Source: Quadrisphaera sp. INWT6 (GTDB lineage Bacteria; Actinomycetota; Actinomycetes; Actinomycetales; Quadrisphaeraceae). From it: a DNA stretch of 64,000 bases. Shown in pieces: positions 16,109 through 26,120 of the stretch (positions within the stretch are counted from its first letter, which is position 1; each line of letters starts with the position of its first letter). The notes below the pieces were generated by a model. That model worked only from the letters and a program-made list of their open reading frames with translations. It had not been told where the DNA came from and did no database searches. The translations under genes and the position numbers were made by a program. The stretch covers positions 248,001 to 312,000 of the forward strand of contig NZ_VUOH01000001.1 in NCBI RefSeq assembly GCF_015390235.1, in the 5' to 3' direction.

Positions 16109-17269
16109 ATGACCCTGCCCCCCACCACGGCCACCACGCCGGCCAGCTCCGGGCCCTCCCCGCAGCGGCCCCGGCCCCGCCGCACGCGGCGCCGGGCGCT
16201 GTTCGGCGTGCTCGCCGGTGTGCTCGTGCTCGTGCTGGCGGGCGCCACCGCGCTCCTCCTCGGGAACCGCGGGGGAGGCGAGACCCCGGTCTCGCCGCCC
16301 TCGAGCGCCCCGGTGGTGACGCAGGAGCCCGTGGACACCGGAGCGCTCGCGGCCGTCCCGTTCGGGGTCTTCCGCGACAACAGCGCCGAGGAGACCGCCG
16401 CGTACGAGGCGTGGATCGGCCGCCAGGTCGACGTCGCCGTCGTCTTCGGCTCGCGCGACACCTGGCAGGACATCCGCAACTCCGACTGGCTGCTCGACGG
16501 GTGGCGCGACGCGCCGCAGCGCCTGGCCATCGGCGTCCCGCTGCTGCCCACCGAGGACGACAGCGCCACCGTCGAGGAGGGCGCCACGGGTGCCTACGAC
16601 GACGTCTACGTCGAGTTCGCGCAGCGCCTCGTGGCCGAGGGCCAGGCCGACGCGATCCTGCGCCTGGGGTGGGAGTTCAACCTCGAGGGCAGCCGCTGGA
16701 GCACCGAGGACGCCGAGGCGTGGAAGGCGTACTACCGCAGCGTCGTCGAGGCGATGCGCTCGGTGCCGGGCCAGCAGTTCGAGTTCGACTGGAACGTCAA
16801 CAACGGCGGCGGCGGCATCGGCGACCCCGTCGACTACTACCCGGGCGACGACGTCGTCGACTACGTGGGCGTCGACGCGTACGACGTGGCCGGGGCCGAG
16901 GGCACGTACCCCGTGCCGGACGGCTGCACCGACGAGTGCGCGCTCGAGCGCCACCAGGCGGCGTGGGACGGCGCCATCTACGGCGGTGAGCGCGGCCTGC
17001 AGTTCTGGAGCGGCTTCGCCAAGGAGCACGGCAAGAAGCTGTCGCTGCCCGAGTGGGGCCTGTGGGACCGCGTCGACGGCACCGGCGGCGGAGACGACCC
17101 GTACTACATCGAGCAGATGGCGCGATTCATCGCCGACCCGGACAACGGCGTCGCCTACCAGGCCTACTTCGAGGTGGACAACACCGAGCTGGGGCCGCAC
17201 CGCCTGATGACCGGGTTCCCCGAGTCCTCGCAGCTCTTCAGGGACCTCTTCGGCGGTTCCCAGGGCTGA
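16109..17269 (+). CDS. GH26-like glycoside hydrolase, membrane-anchored or secreted
   Basis: The 386-residue protein has a basic N-tail, one hydrophobic segment (ALFGVLAGVLVLVLAGATAL, about 32-51), a short linker and a catalytic domain from about residue 80. ILRLGWEFNLEGSRW carries the expected acid/base Glu and KLSLPEWGLWD the nucleophile Glu; FDWNVNNGGGG and YVGVDAYDV align with the two other GH26-like proteins of the window. The ATG at 16109 has GAGAGG 7-8 nt upstream. A Cys pair (DGCTDECAL) is unique to this copy and may form a disulphide. A strong terminator follows, so it is probably monocistronic. Confidence 0.88.
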   Translation: MTLPPTTATTPASSGPSPQRPRPRRTRRRALFGVLAGVLVLVLAGATALLLGNRGGGETPVSPPSSAPVVTQEPVDTGALAAVPFGVFRDNSAEETAAYEAWIGRQVDVAVVFGSRDTWQDIRNSDWLLDGWRDAPQRLAIGVPLLPTEDDSATVEEGATGAYDDVYVEFAQRLVAEGQADAILRLGWEFNLEGSRWSTEDAEAWKAYYRSVVEAMRSVPGQQFEFDWNVNNGGGGIGDPVDYYPGDDVVDYVGVDAYDVAGAEGTYPVPDGCTDECALERHQAAWDGAIYGGERGLQFWSGFAKEHGKKLSLPEWGLWDRVDGTGGGDDPYYIEQMARFIADPDNGVAYQAYFEVDNTELGPHRLMTGFPESSQLFRDLFGGSQG

Positions 17270-17326
17270 CCCGGGCCCGACCCAGGTCGGCCTGGGAGGA
17301 CTCCTGGGCGCCTAGCCCGGACGGTG

Positions 17327-17356
17327 GAGGGGCTGCCCCGAACGGGGCAGCCCCTC
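17327..17356 (+). terminator. Perfect 13-bp hairpin terminator
   Basis: GAGGGGCTGCCCC pairs with GGGGCAGCCCCTC around a GAAC loop, 58 bases after the GH26 stop at 17269. There is no clear U-tract, as is common in high-GC actinobacteria. Confidence 0.8.
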
Positions 17357-17418
17357 TGCGGTGCGACGGGAGGGGTGCCTCCTGCGTGCCACGATGCTCA
17401 TGTCCGAGAGGAGACGTC

Positions 17419-18926
17419 ATGTCCGAGAACGACAGCCGGGCACCCGAGGGAGCTTCGCGCTCCCTGGTGCTGTCGGCCCTGTGGCGCGGCAAGGTCGTGA
17501 TCGCTGCCAGCGCCGTCGTGCTGGGGGCCGTGGCCTACTACGCCAGCATCGCCCAGCCCGAGCACTACGAGGCCCGCTCCACCGTGGTCCTGTCCAGCGC
17601 CGGGCCCTTCGCCCCGCTGGGCGACTACCAGAACCCCGACCCACGCGCTACATCGCCGACCAGATGGCCGTGATGCGCAGCGGCGCCGTGCTGACCGCCG
17701 CCGCTCAGGCCGAGGGCGTGGGCGCGACCGCGGCCGAGCTCGCCGAGGACCTGCAGCTGACCGCCGCCTCGGACGGCAGCGTCATCACCGTCGAGGCGGG
17801 CGGCGACACCGGGGCCGAGGCCGCAGCGCGCGCCAACGCCGTGGTCGCCGCCTACCAGGCCTACGTCAAGGCCGACGCCACGAACGTGGCGGCCGCGGCG
17901 GTCGCCGCGACGACGGGCCAGGCGGCCGCGAACGACGACGGCCTGAACCAGCAGCGCGCGACCGTGAGCGGGATCAACGCCCGCCTGGCGCAGTTCGACG
18001 ACGGCGTGCAGACGGTCGACCAGGCCGTCGCACCGACCACCCCGTCCTCGCCGGTGCCGCTGCGCGACGGCCTGATCGCCGCCGTGGTCGGCGCCCTGCT
18101 GGCGGCGGGCGTGGTGCTCTGGCGCCGCGGCTCCCGCCCGGCCGACACGCGCACGATGCTGCGCGGGGCCGGCGTGCCGGTGCTCGGCGCCCTCGACGCG
18201 GGCTCGCCCCGCGGCCCGGCCCCGGCCGTCGACCTGGAAGGTGCGAGCGCCGCGCTGCTCTCGCTCGACTTCGCCACCGCCGACCGCGCCCCCGGCCCGG
18301 TCCTCGTCTCCGACCTGCGCGCCGGTGCCGGCTCCGCCGACGTGGTGGTGGCGCTGGCCTCGGCCGCCGTCGCCCGCGGCAGCTCGGTGGCCGTCATCAG
18401 CCTCGACGCCGACCCCGCGCCCCTGCTCGGCCGCCTCGGCGTCCCCGTGGTGCCCGCGCCGCTGTCGCGCGCCTCGGAGGCCGGCTCCTTCCTGGTGCCC
18501 GCGCAGCGGGTCACCGACCCGGAGGGGCGCACCGGCTGCCGCGTCGGGCGCCTCTCGCCGCGCCTGGTGCGCGGCGGCGAGCTGGACGGCGTCTTCGCGA
18601 CGCTGCTCGGCGCGCACGACCTCGTGCTGCTGCACAGCGGCCCCCTGTCCACGAGCCCCGACGGCTACGCCGCCGTGCGCGCCAGCGCCGCCGTCGTGGC
18701 GGTCGTCTCGGCCGAGGACTCCGCCCAGGAGGTCTCCGAGGCGTGGACGGCCCTGGGCGACCGGCTGGTCGTCGCCGGCCGCCGGGTCGACGGCGCGGTG
18801 CTGACGCGCCGCCGCCGCGGGGTGCGCCGCCCGGCCTCCGGCTCCGGCGCGCCGGCCCTGCCGGGGGGCGCGGCCCAGCCGAAGCCGCCCCAGCGACCCG
18901 TGGTGAGCGGGGCCTCCGACCGGTGA
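17419..18926 (+). pseudogene. Wzz-like chain-length determinant/tyrosine-kinase-like protein, frameshifted
   Basis: The ATG at 17419 has GAGAGGAGACG just upstream. The first frame gives an N-tail, membrane helix (VVIAASAVVLGAVAYYA) and LGDYQNPDP, then runs to a stop at 17673. Adding one C in the CCCGACCCACG tract near 17640 restores TRYIADQMAVMRSG and an open frame to 18926, about 502 residues in all. The rest has the periplasmic helices, a second membrane helix ([19 protein letters not shown]) and a cytoplasmic Rossmann-like domain resembling BY-kinases. Its P-loop position (LVSDLRAGAGSADVVV) lacks the Walker A Lys, so kinase activity is doubtful. It should act with the Wzy-like polymerase to set chain length. 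The indel may be a sequencing error. Confidence 0.8.
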
Positions 18927-19114
18927 CGGCGTCGGGGTGGACGCCCTGGTCGTGGTGGCGGGCCCTGCCGGTCCCGCCGCTCCTCCGGGTGCGTCCGCTC
19001 CGGCGTCCACCGGCGTCCGCCGACCACCCGGACGGCGGAACCGGTGGACGCGACTCCCAGGAAGAGGCAGGATTCGCGTCGCACGACGGCGCTGACGAGG
19101 ACGAGGAGCACTCC

Positions 19115-20539
19115 GTGGCGACGCCTGGACGGGTGGGGACCCAGACGACGACAACCGCAGGAGGTCCCGAGCTCTCGCGACCCCACCGCCGCGCGAAGCG
19201 GACGACCCGCTGGCGGTGGGCGAGCATGACGGGCTGCCTCGTCTTCGCGGACGTGCTCGCCTGGCTCGTCTCGGCGGCCATCAGCTACAGCGGTGACACC
19301 CTCGAGATCACGATGGTGGTGCTGGTCGCGCTTTCGCTGGCCGCCCAGCGCCTCTACCAGTCGCACCTCACGGCCTCCGTGCTGGACCAGCTGCCGGGGA
19401 TCCTCGTGGCCTGCTCCAGCGGCTTCATCCTCACGCTCGTGGTCGTCAAGCTGCGCTGGCCCGACGTCTCCACCCTCAACGTCCTGGTGCGCGCCGCGGT
19501 CTTCGCCGCCTGCATCCTGGTCTTCCGCGCCATCGCCCTCAGCGTGGTCCGGTACGTGCGCCGCCGCCGGATCATCGCCCACCGCACGCTCGTGCTGGGC
19601 GCCGGCACCGTCGGAGCTGCGCTGCTCGACAGGCTGCACGACCACCCCGAGGCCGGGCTGCTGCCCGTCGCCGTCCTCGACCCGTTCCCGATCCACACCG
19701 ACAAGACCATGGGCGTGACGTGGCTCGGCTCCGTCGACGACCTGGCCGCGGTGATCGAGGAGCAGCACATCAACGTGGTCGTGGTGGCCTTCAGCAGCGT
19801 GCGGGAGGCCGACCTGGTCGAGGTGCTGCGCACCTGCGACCGGCTCGACTGCGAGTTCTTCTTCGTCCCGCGCCTGTTCGAGCTGCAGCACGTCAACGGC
19901 GACATGGAGCAGGTGCACGGCATGCCGCTGGTGCGCGTGCGCCGCGCCGCGTTCCGCACCCCGGCGTGGAAGGTCAAGCGCCTCTTCGACATCGCCTTCG
20001 CGGCGGCCCTGCTCGTGGTCGCGGCGCCGGTCATGGCCGCCACCGCGCTGGCCGTGCGCCTCGAGGGCGGGCCCGGGGTGCTGTTCCGCCAGGTCCGCGT
20101 GGGCCTCGACGGCCGCCCCTTCACGATGCTCAAGTTCCGCTCGATGAAGCCGGTCAACGACACCGAGCAGCAGACGCAGTGGAACATCAGCAACGACAGG
20201 CGCGTCGGGCCCGTCGGCAAGGTGCTGCGCGTGACCTCCCTCGACGAGCTTCCCCAGATCTGGAACGTGCTGCGCGGCGACATGAGCATCGTCGGGCCGC
20301 GCCCGGAGCGCCCCCACTTCGTCGACGAGTTCTCCTCGCACATCCCGCGCTACACCGGCCGCCACCGCGTGCCCGCCGGCCTGACCGGTCTGGCCGCCGT
20401 CCACGGGCTGCGGGGCGACACCTCGATCTCCGAGCGGATCATGCTCGACAACCACTACATCGAGAACTGGTCGCTCTGGCTCGACGCCAAGATCCTGCTG
20501 CGCACCGTCGGCGCGCTGTTCCGGCACCCCGGCAGCTGA
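19115..20539 (+). CDS. Polyprenyl glycosylphosphotransferase (priming enzyme)
   Basis: The 474-residue protein has four N-terminal membrane helices, a CoA-binding-like Rossmann segment (RTLVLGAGTVGAALLDRL), a fifth helix after KVKRLFDIAF and the bacterial sugar transferase domain. FTMLKFRSM and SLDELPQIWNVLRGDMSI plus VGPRPERPHF are the family hallmarks. It transfers a sugar phosphate to undecaprenyl phosphate, the first step of the repeat unit. The GTG at 19115 is preferred because GAGGAG lies 7 nt upstream; a GTGA overlap at 18923 would add 64 residues with no recognisable domain. It follows the wzz-like gene in one transcription unit. Confidence 0.9.
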   Translation: MATPGRVGTQTTTTAGGPELSRPHRRAKRTTRWRWASMTGCLVFADVLAWLVSAAISYSGDTLEITMVVLVALSLAAQRLYQSHLTASVLDQLPGILVACSSGFILTLVVVKLRWPDVSTLNVLVRAAVFAACILVFRAIALSVVRYVRRRRIIAHRTLVLGAGTVGAALLDRLHDHPEAGLLPVAVLDPFPIHTDKTMGVTWLGSVDDLAAVIEEQHINVVVVAFSSVREADLVEVLRTCDRLDCEFFFVPRLFELQHVNGDMEQVHGMPLVRVRRAAFRTPAWKVKRLFDIAFAAALLVVAAPVMAATALAVRLEGGPGVLFRQVRVGLDGRPFTMLKFRSMKPVNDTEQQTQWNISNDRRVGPVGKVLRVTSLDELPQIWNVLRGDMSIVGPRPERPHFVDEFSSHIPRYTGRHRVPAGLTGLAAVHGLRGDTSISERIMLDNHYIENWSLWLDAKILLRTVGALFRHPGS

Positions 20540-20580
20540 CCGCAGCTGACGGGCCGCCACCAGCGGGCCCCGGACGCGGG

Positions 20581-20614
20581 AGCGCCCCACCACCCGCGAG
20601 GGTGGTGGGGCGCT
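20581..20614. terminator. Perfect 15-bp bidirectional hairpin terminator
   Basis: AGCGCCCCACCACCC pairs with GGGTGGTGGGGCGCT around a GCGA loop. It lies between the convergent priming-transferase gene (stop 20539) and the cupin gene (stop 20637), so it can serve both. Confidence 0.85.
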
Positions 20615-20636
20615 GTGGCGTCCGAAGCCGGGAGGG

Positions 20637-21029
20637 TCAGTCCTGCTCGGGGCGGGCGTAGTCGTCGTGGAGGCGCTCGATGTCGGCCTCGTCGAAGGAG
20701 CCGAAGGCGATCTCCAGGATGCGCCCGGCCTTCGTGCCGGAGTTGCCCAGGCGGTGCAGGGACCCGGCGGGGGTGTAGACGACCTCCCCGACCTCGGCGG
20801 TCCACTGCTTCTCACCGACCTGGACGTCCAGGGGGACGTCGAGGACCTGCCACATCTCGTCGCGCTCGCCGTGCTTCTGCAGGGACAGGCGGTGTCCGGG
20901 CTCGACGGTGATGAGCTTGACGGTGCAGACCTGGTTGAGGACGAACTGCTGGAACTGGCCCCAGGGGCGCTCGGCGACGAAGACGGCCTCGCGGCGGGCG
21001 GTCTCCAGCGCCTCGGTGTCCGTGCTCAT
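20637..21029 (-). CDS. Cupin protein related to mannose-6-phosphate isomerase type II C-domain
   Basis: The 130-residue single-domain cupin begins near ERPWGQFQQFV and has VEPGHRLSLQKHGERDE (cupin motif 1 with His and Glu metal ligands) and VVYTPAGSLHRLGN (motif 2). This is the isomerase half found at the C-terminus of bifunctional mannose-1-phosphate guanylyltransferases, here alone. The ATG at 21029 has AGGAGG 6 nt upstream. It may convert fructose-6-phosphate and mannose-6-phosphate for GDP-sugar supply to the polysaccharide locus, but stand-alone cupins of this type can have other substrates. Confidence 0.82.
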   Translation of the reverse strand: MSTDTEALETARREAVFVAERPWGQFQQFVLNQVCTVKLITVEPGHRLSLQKHGERDEMWQVLDVPLDVQVGEKQWTAEVGEVVYTPAGSLHRLGNSGTKAGRILEIAFGSFDEADIERLHDDYARPEQD

Positions 21030-22611
<1,582 letters not shown>

Positions 22612-22652
22612 CGCCGAGCAGCCACCCGAGCAGCCGCTCAGCACCACCCCGT

Positions 22653-22704
22653 CTGCCCGCTCCGGGCGCCGCCAGGACCTCCCGGCGGCGCCCGGGGCGG
22701 GCAG
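22653..22704 (+). terminator. 21-bp hairpin terminator after eno
   Basis: CTGCCCGCTCCGGGCGCCGCC (22653-22673, 21 nt with one wobble pair) folds on 22684-22704 around a 10-nt loop. It ends exactly where an ATG for the next gene (22705) would begin, which argues for the later GTG start of that gene. Confidence 0.75.
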
Positions 22705-22746
22705 ATGGCGTTCGCGGGGCGCCCCGCGGCTGCGAGACTGGGGCCC

Positions 22747-23367
22747 GTGCCTTCCGCGAGACCGTCGATCCGGGGTGCGCAGCGACCCGCGCCGCGCCCG
22801 GGCAGCAGCCAGCGGCGCCGTGACGGGCGTCCCGCCGGCGAGCCCGTGAGCAGCCGGCCCGCCGCCGCCGCGCGCCCCCGCACCGCCCGACCGGGCGCGG
22901 GCAGCCGCCTGCCCGCGGTCACCGCCCGGGGCGTGGCGCTCGCCGTCGTCGCCCTGGTGGCCGTCGGCTCCGTGCTGGGCCCGGCGCGCGCCTGGGTGGA
23001 GCAGCGCTCCGACCTGGCCGACCTGCGCGCCGACGTCTCGCAGCGCGAGCAGCACGTGGCCGCCCTGCAGGCGGAGTCCGACCGCTGGGACGACCCGGCC
23101 TACGCGGCGGCCCAGGCCCGGGCGCGGCTGGAGTACGTGGTGCCGGGGGAGACCCGGTACGCGGTGCTCGGGGCGCCGGCCAGCGCCTCCCCGAGCGCCG
23201 CGGTCGCCACCGCGACGCCCTCCCCGGAGCCCACCTCCCTGCTGGAGCAGCTGCGCGGCGGCCTCGGCCTGGGCGGGGCGTCCGAGCCCACCCCCACGCC
23301 CACCCCCGCCGACATCGCCCCCTCCACCGGGGCCCCGGCGCCGACGGCCACCCCGGTGGCTTCGTGA
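22747..23367 (+). CDS. FtsB/DivIC-family septum-formation protein
   Basis: The 206-residue protein has a long Arg/Pro/Ala-rich cytoplasmic N-region, one membrane helix (GVALAVVALVAVGSVLGPA), a coiled coil (WVEQRSDLADLRADVSQREQ and on) and the DivIC-type DPAYAAAQARARLEYVVPGE motif. A low-complexity Pro/Thr/Ser tail follows. Family members act with FtsL and FtsQ in divisome assembly. The GTG at 22747 is preferred; an ATG at 22705 lies directly against the eno terminator. The stop overlaps the DUF501 start (GTGA). Confidence 0.85.
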   Translation: MPSARPSIRGAQRPAPRPGSSQRRRDGRPAGEPVSSRPAAAARPRTARPGAGSRLPAVTARGVALAVVALVAVGSVLGPARAWVEQRSDLADLRADVSQREQHVAALQAESDRWDDPAYAAAQARARLEYVVPGETRYAVLGAPASASPSAAVATATPSPEPTSLLEQLRGGLGLGGASEPTPTPTPADIAPSTGAPAPTATPVAS

Positions 23368-23879
23368 GCGCCCCCGAGCCGCTGTCCGAGGCCGACCGCG
23401 AGGCCGTCCGCCAGCAGCTGGGGCGCCCCCCGCGGGGGGCCGTGGGCGTCGCCCACCGCTGCGGCTGCGGCAAGCCCGACGTCGTCGCCACCGCACCGCG
23501 GCTGGAGGACGGCACCCCCTTCCCCACGACCTTCTACCTGACGTGCCCGGCCGCGGCCTCGCTGGTGGGCACGCTGGAGGCGTCGGGCCTGATGCGGGAG
23601 ATGTCCGCGAGGCTCGAGGACGACGAGGAGCTGGCCGCGTCGTACGGCGCCGCCCACGCCGACTTCCTGGCCCGGCGCTCAGAGCTCGAGCGCGAGCTGG
23701 GGGAGGTCCCCGAGATCGCGGGGACCTCCGCGGGGGGCATGCCCACCCGGGTCAAGTGCCTGCACGCCCTGCTCGGGCACGCGCTGGCCGCCGGCCCGGG
23801 GGTCAACCCCCTCGGCGACGAGGTGCGCGAGGCGCTGGGCCCGTGGTGGGCGAAGGGCTCCTGCGTCGACGACGCCTGA
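23364..23879 (+). CDS. DUF501 family protein
   Basis: The 171-residue protein has the DUF501 features HRCGCGKPDVVATAPRLEDG, PFPTTFYLTCP, GGMPTRVKCLHALLGHALA, GPGVNPLGDE and WWAKGSC, with conserved Cys and His. It is widespread in Actinobacteria, its function is unknown, and it is usually encoded between the ftsB-like gene and ppx. Here ppx is about 8.7 kb further on, behind an inserted block. The GTG start overlaps the previous stop. Confidence 0.93.
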   Translation: MSAPEPLSEADREAVRQQLGRPPRGAVGVAHRCGCGKPDVVATAPRLEDGTPFPTTFYLTCPAAASLVGTLEASGLMREMSARLEDDEELAASYGAAHADFLARRSELERELGEVPEIAGTSAGGMPTRVKCLHALLGHALAAGPGVNPLGDEVREALGPWWAKGSCVDDA

Positions 23880-23907
23880 GGCGCCGGTCAGCCGGTCAGC
23901 CGGTCGG

Positions 23908-25509
23908 TCAGGGGCGGGGGAGCTGCACCCGCGCGGTGAGCCCGCCCCCGGGGGTGTCCTCGAGCACGATGCGCCCGCCGTGGCGGGCAGCGACGCGCTG
24001 CGCGGTGGCGAGCCCCAGCCCGTGCCCCGCCGGGCCACCGGCGGGACGGGCGGTGTGCGCGCCGCGGTCGAAGGCGCGGAAGACCGCTGACCGCTGGTCG
24101 GCGGGGACGCCGGGGCCGTGGTCGACGACCCGCAGCTCCCAGGCCGACGGCGACTCCAGGACGGCCACCTCGACGCGGGCGGGCGTCCCGGGGCGGGTGA
24201 ACTTGAGGGCGTTGCCGACGAGGTTGGTGAGCAGCTGGTGCAGGTGCACCGGGTCGCCCACCAGCACGGGGAGGTCGGTGCCGAGCACCTGGACCGAGGC
24301 CCCGCCGGGGACGGCCAGGTCGGCGAGCACCGCCTCGACCAGGGGGCCCGCGGGGACGGGCTCGAGCCGCGGGGGCCGGGCGGAGCCCGCGGCCGCGTGC
24401 GCCAGCAGCGCCTCGAGCAGCGAGGCCATGCGGCCTGCGCCGCGGCGGGCGGTGGCCGACCAGCCGGCCGCCAGCGCGTCGCCGCGCTCGGCGGCCTCCT
24501 CCTCGAGCAGCTCGAGGTAGCCGTCGACGACGGTCAGCGGCGAGCGCAGGTCGTGGGCCGCGACGGCGGCGAAGGACTCCAGCTCGGCGTTGGAGCGCTC
24601 GAGCTCGGCGCGCGCGGCGCGCTCCGCGGTCACGTCGGTCAGCGAGGCCACCGCTCCGGTGCGCTCGCCGCCCGACAGCAGGGGCCGCGCCCGGCACACC
24701 CCGGTGACGACCTCGCCCCCGGGTGAGGCCCACGACACCTGCTGCTCGGTGGTCGCGCCGTCGGCCAGCGCCGACAGCAGCGGACCGCGCACGGCGGACA
24801 GCACCGTGCCCTGGGCGTCGGCGAACAGGGCCGTGGTGGCGGCGCGCGCGGCTCCGGTCGCGTCGAGCCCGGCGGGGAGCCCGGCCCAGGCGCGCGCCCG
24901 GGGGTTCACCACCTGCACGCGCCCCCCGGCGTCGAGCACCACGATGCCGACGTCGACGGTCTCCAGCACCCCCTCCAGGAGGTCGTGGCGGTCGGCGAGC
25001 CCGATCTCGGCCAGGGCCAGCCGCTCGTCGGCAGCGGCCACGGCGGCGGACAGGCCGTGCAGGGCGCGGTCGCGCCGCGCCGCGGCCACGACCCCGGAGG
25101 CCAGGTCGGCCAGGTCGGCCAGGGCCTCCTCGCGCGCCGCGCAGGGAGGGTGCGGTGCCCCGTCACGGGCCAGGAGGACGGCGACGACCTCGCCGTCGTC
25201 GCCGGTCACCGGGGCGCAGGCGACCGCTCGGGTGCGGGCGAGGCGCCCGTCGACCCAGGGGTTGGTGGCCAGGGCGGGCAGGGCCGCGGCGTCGGGCAGG
25301 TGCACGGCGCTGCCGCGCTCGAGCGCGAGGGCGCCCAGCGACGTGGGCAGCAGGTGCTCCACCAGCTCCAGCGACGCCGACGGCCACCCGGTCGCGGCGC
25401 GCACGCGGCGCAGGAGCGCGGCCGGGGCGCGGTCACCGGTCGGCCCGGAGGTGGCGGCGGGCGCGGGAGGGGTCGCGCGGACCGCCGGCCCTGCAGCACT
25501 GGGCGTCAC
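23908..25509 (-). CDS. Soluble sensor histidine kinase (GAF-PAS-HisKA-HATPase)
   Basis: The 533-residue protein has no membrane helix. A GAF-like N-half (about 30-180), a PAS domain (VDVGIVVLDAGGRVQVVNPRA, about 200-310), HisKA with the phospho-acceptor His at about 319 (AVAAHDLRSPLTVV) and a HATPase (LLTNLVGNALKFT N-box, VVDHGPGVP G1, GHGLGLATA G2). The GTG at 25509 has GAGGAGG 6 nt upstream. It is divergent from the receiver gene across 236 bases and probably phosphorylates it. Being cytoplasmic, it should sense an internal signal or a partner. It ends 28 bases from DUF501. Confidence 0.92.
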   Translation of the reverse strand: MTPSAAGPAVRATPPAPAATSGPTGDRAPAALLRRVRAATGWPSASLELVEHLLPTSLGALALERGSAVHLPDAAALPALATNPWVDGRLARTRAVACAPVTGDDGEVVAVLLARDGAPHPPCAAREEALADLADLASGVVAAARRDRALHGLSAAVAAADERLALAEIGLADRHDLLEGVLETVDVGIVVLDAGGRVQVVNPRARAWAGLPAGLDATGAARAATTALFADAQGTVLSAVRGPLLSALADGATTEQQVSWASPGGEVVTGVCRARPLLSGGERTGAVASLTDVTAERAARAELERSNAELESFAAVAAHDLRSPLTVVDGYLELLEEEAAERGDALAAGWSATARRGAGRMASLLEALLAHAAAGSARPPRLEPVPAGPLVEAVLADLAVPGGASVQVLGTDLPVLVGDPVHLHQLLTNLVGNALKFTRPGTPARVEVAVLESPSAWELRVVDHGPGVPADQRSAVFRAFDRGAHTARPAGGPAGHGLGLATAQRVAARHGGRIVLEDTPGGGLTARVQLPRP

Positions 25510-25745
25510 GCGTCCTCCTCTCGGGCCGGACCTCGACCTGCACCGGGCCGTCGACCCGGACACGGGGCGCATCGGCAGGGCGGGTCCCCCTCTTGAGTCC
25601 CCCGGGCCCGGCTGCGGCCCGGCCGAGGTGCCGGGCCGTCACCCGATCGGCTCAAGGTCCGCGGTCGGGCTGCCGATGCGCTGGCAACGCGCTCCTCACC
25701 CGTCGCCGCCACGCCGCAGCCCCCACACCGCCTCCGGAGGCACCC

Positions 25746-26120
25746 ATGACCACCGTCCTCGTCGCGGACGACGACCTCGACATCCGCGAGCTCGTCGCCT
25801 TCAAGCTCGCGCAGGCCGGCTACGAGGTGCGCTCCGCCCCCGACGGCGTGGCCGCGCTGGACGCCGCCCGCGCCGGCGGCGTCGACCTGGTGGTGCTCGA
25901 CCTGATGATGCCGGGCCTGTCCGGCCTGGACGTGTGCGCCGAGCTGCGCCGCGAGCCGTCCACGGCCGAGCTGCCGGTCATCATGCTCACCGCCCGCGCG
26001 CAGGACCAGGACGTCGCCACCGGCTTCGCCGCCGGTGCCGACGACTACGTGGTCAAGCCCTTCAGCCCGCGCGAGCTGGTCAGCCGCGTCCAGGCCGTGC
26101 TGGGGCGGGCCCGGGCGTGA
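25746..26120 (+). CDS. Stand-alone response-regulator receiver domain
   Basis: The 124-residue protein is a receiver domain only: acidic pocket at residues 8-10 (VADDDLD), phospho-acceptor Asp52 (VVLDLMMPG), the Thr of MLTARA and Lys104 (YVVKPF). There is no DNA-binding or enzymatic output domain, so any output must pass through a partner protein. GGAGG lies 5-7 nt before the ATG. It leads a four-gene unit in which every junction is a GTGA overlap, which suggests fixed stoichiometry. The next gene encodes a HEAT-repeat protein, the natural candidate for its target. Confidence 0.95.
   Translation: MTTVLVADDDLDIRELVAFKLAQAGYEVRSAPDGVAALDAARAGGVDLVVLDLMMPGLSGLDVCAELRREPSTAELPVIMLTARAQDQDVATGFAAGADDYVVKPFSPRELVSRVQAVLGRARA

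Noticed and set aside
15789..16112. 107-codon open frame in the gap between the two GH26 genes
   Set aside because: Arg/Pro-rich composition, overlap with the GH26 start and no protein-like motif; it is a high-GC chance frame.
24590..25745. N-terminal extension of the HEAT-repeat or receiver frames over the kinase gene
   Set aside because: These codons are antisense to the GAF-PAS kinase; the real starts (25746 and 26117) have a ribosome site or a GTGA overlap.
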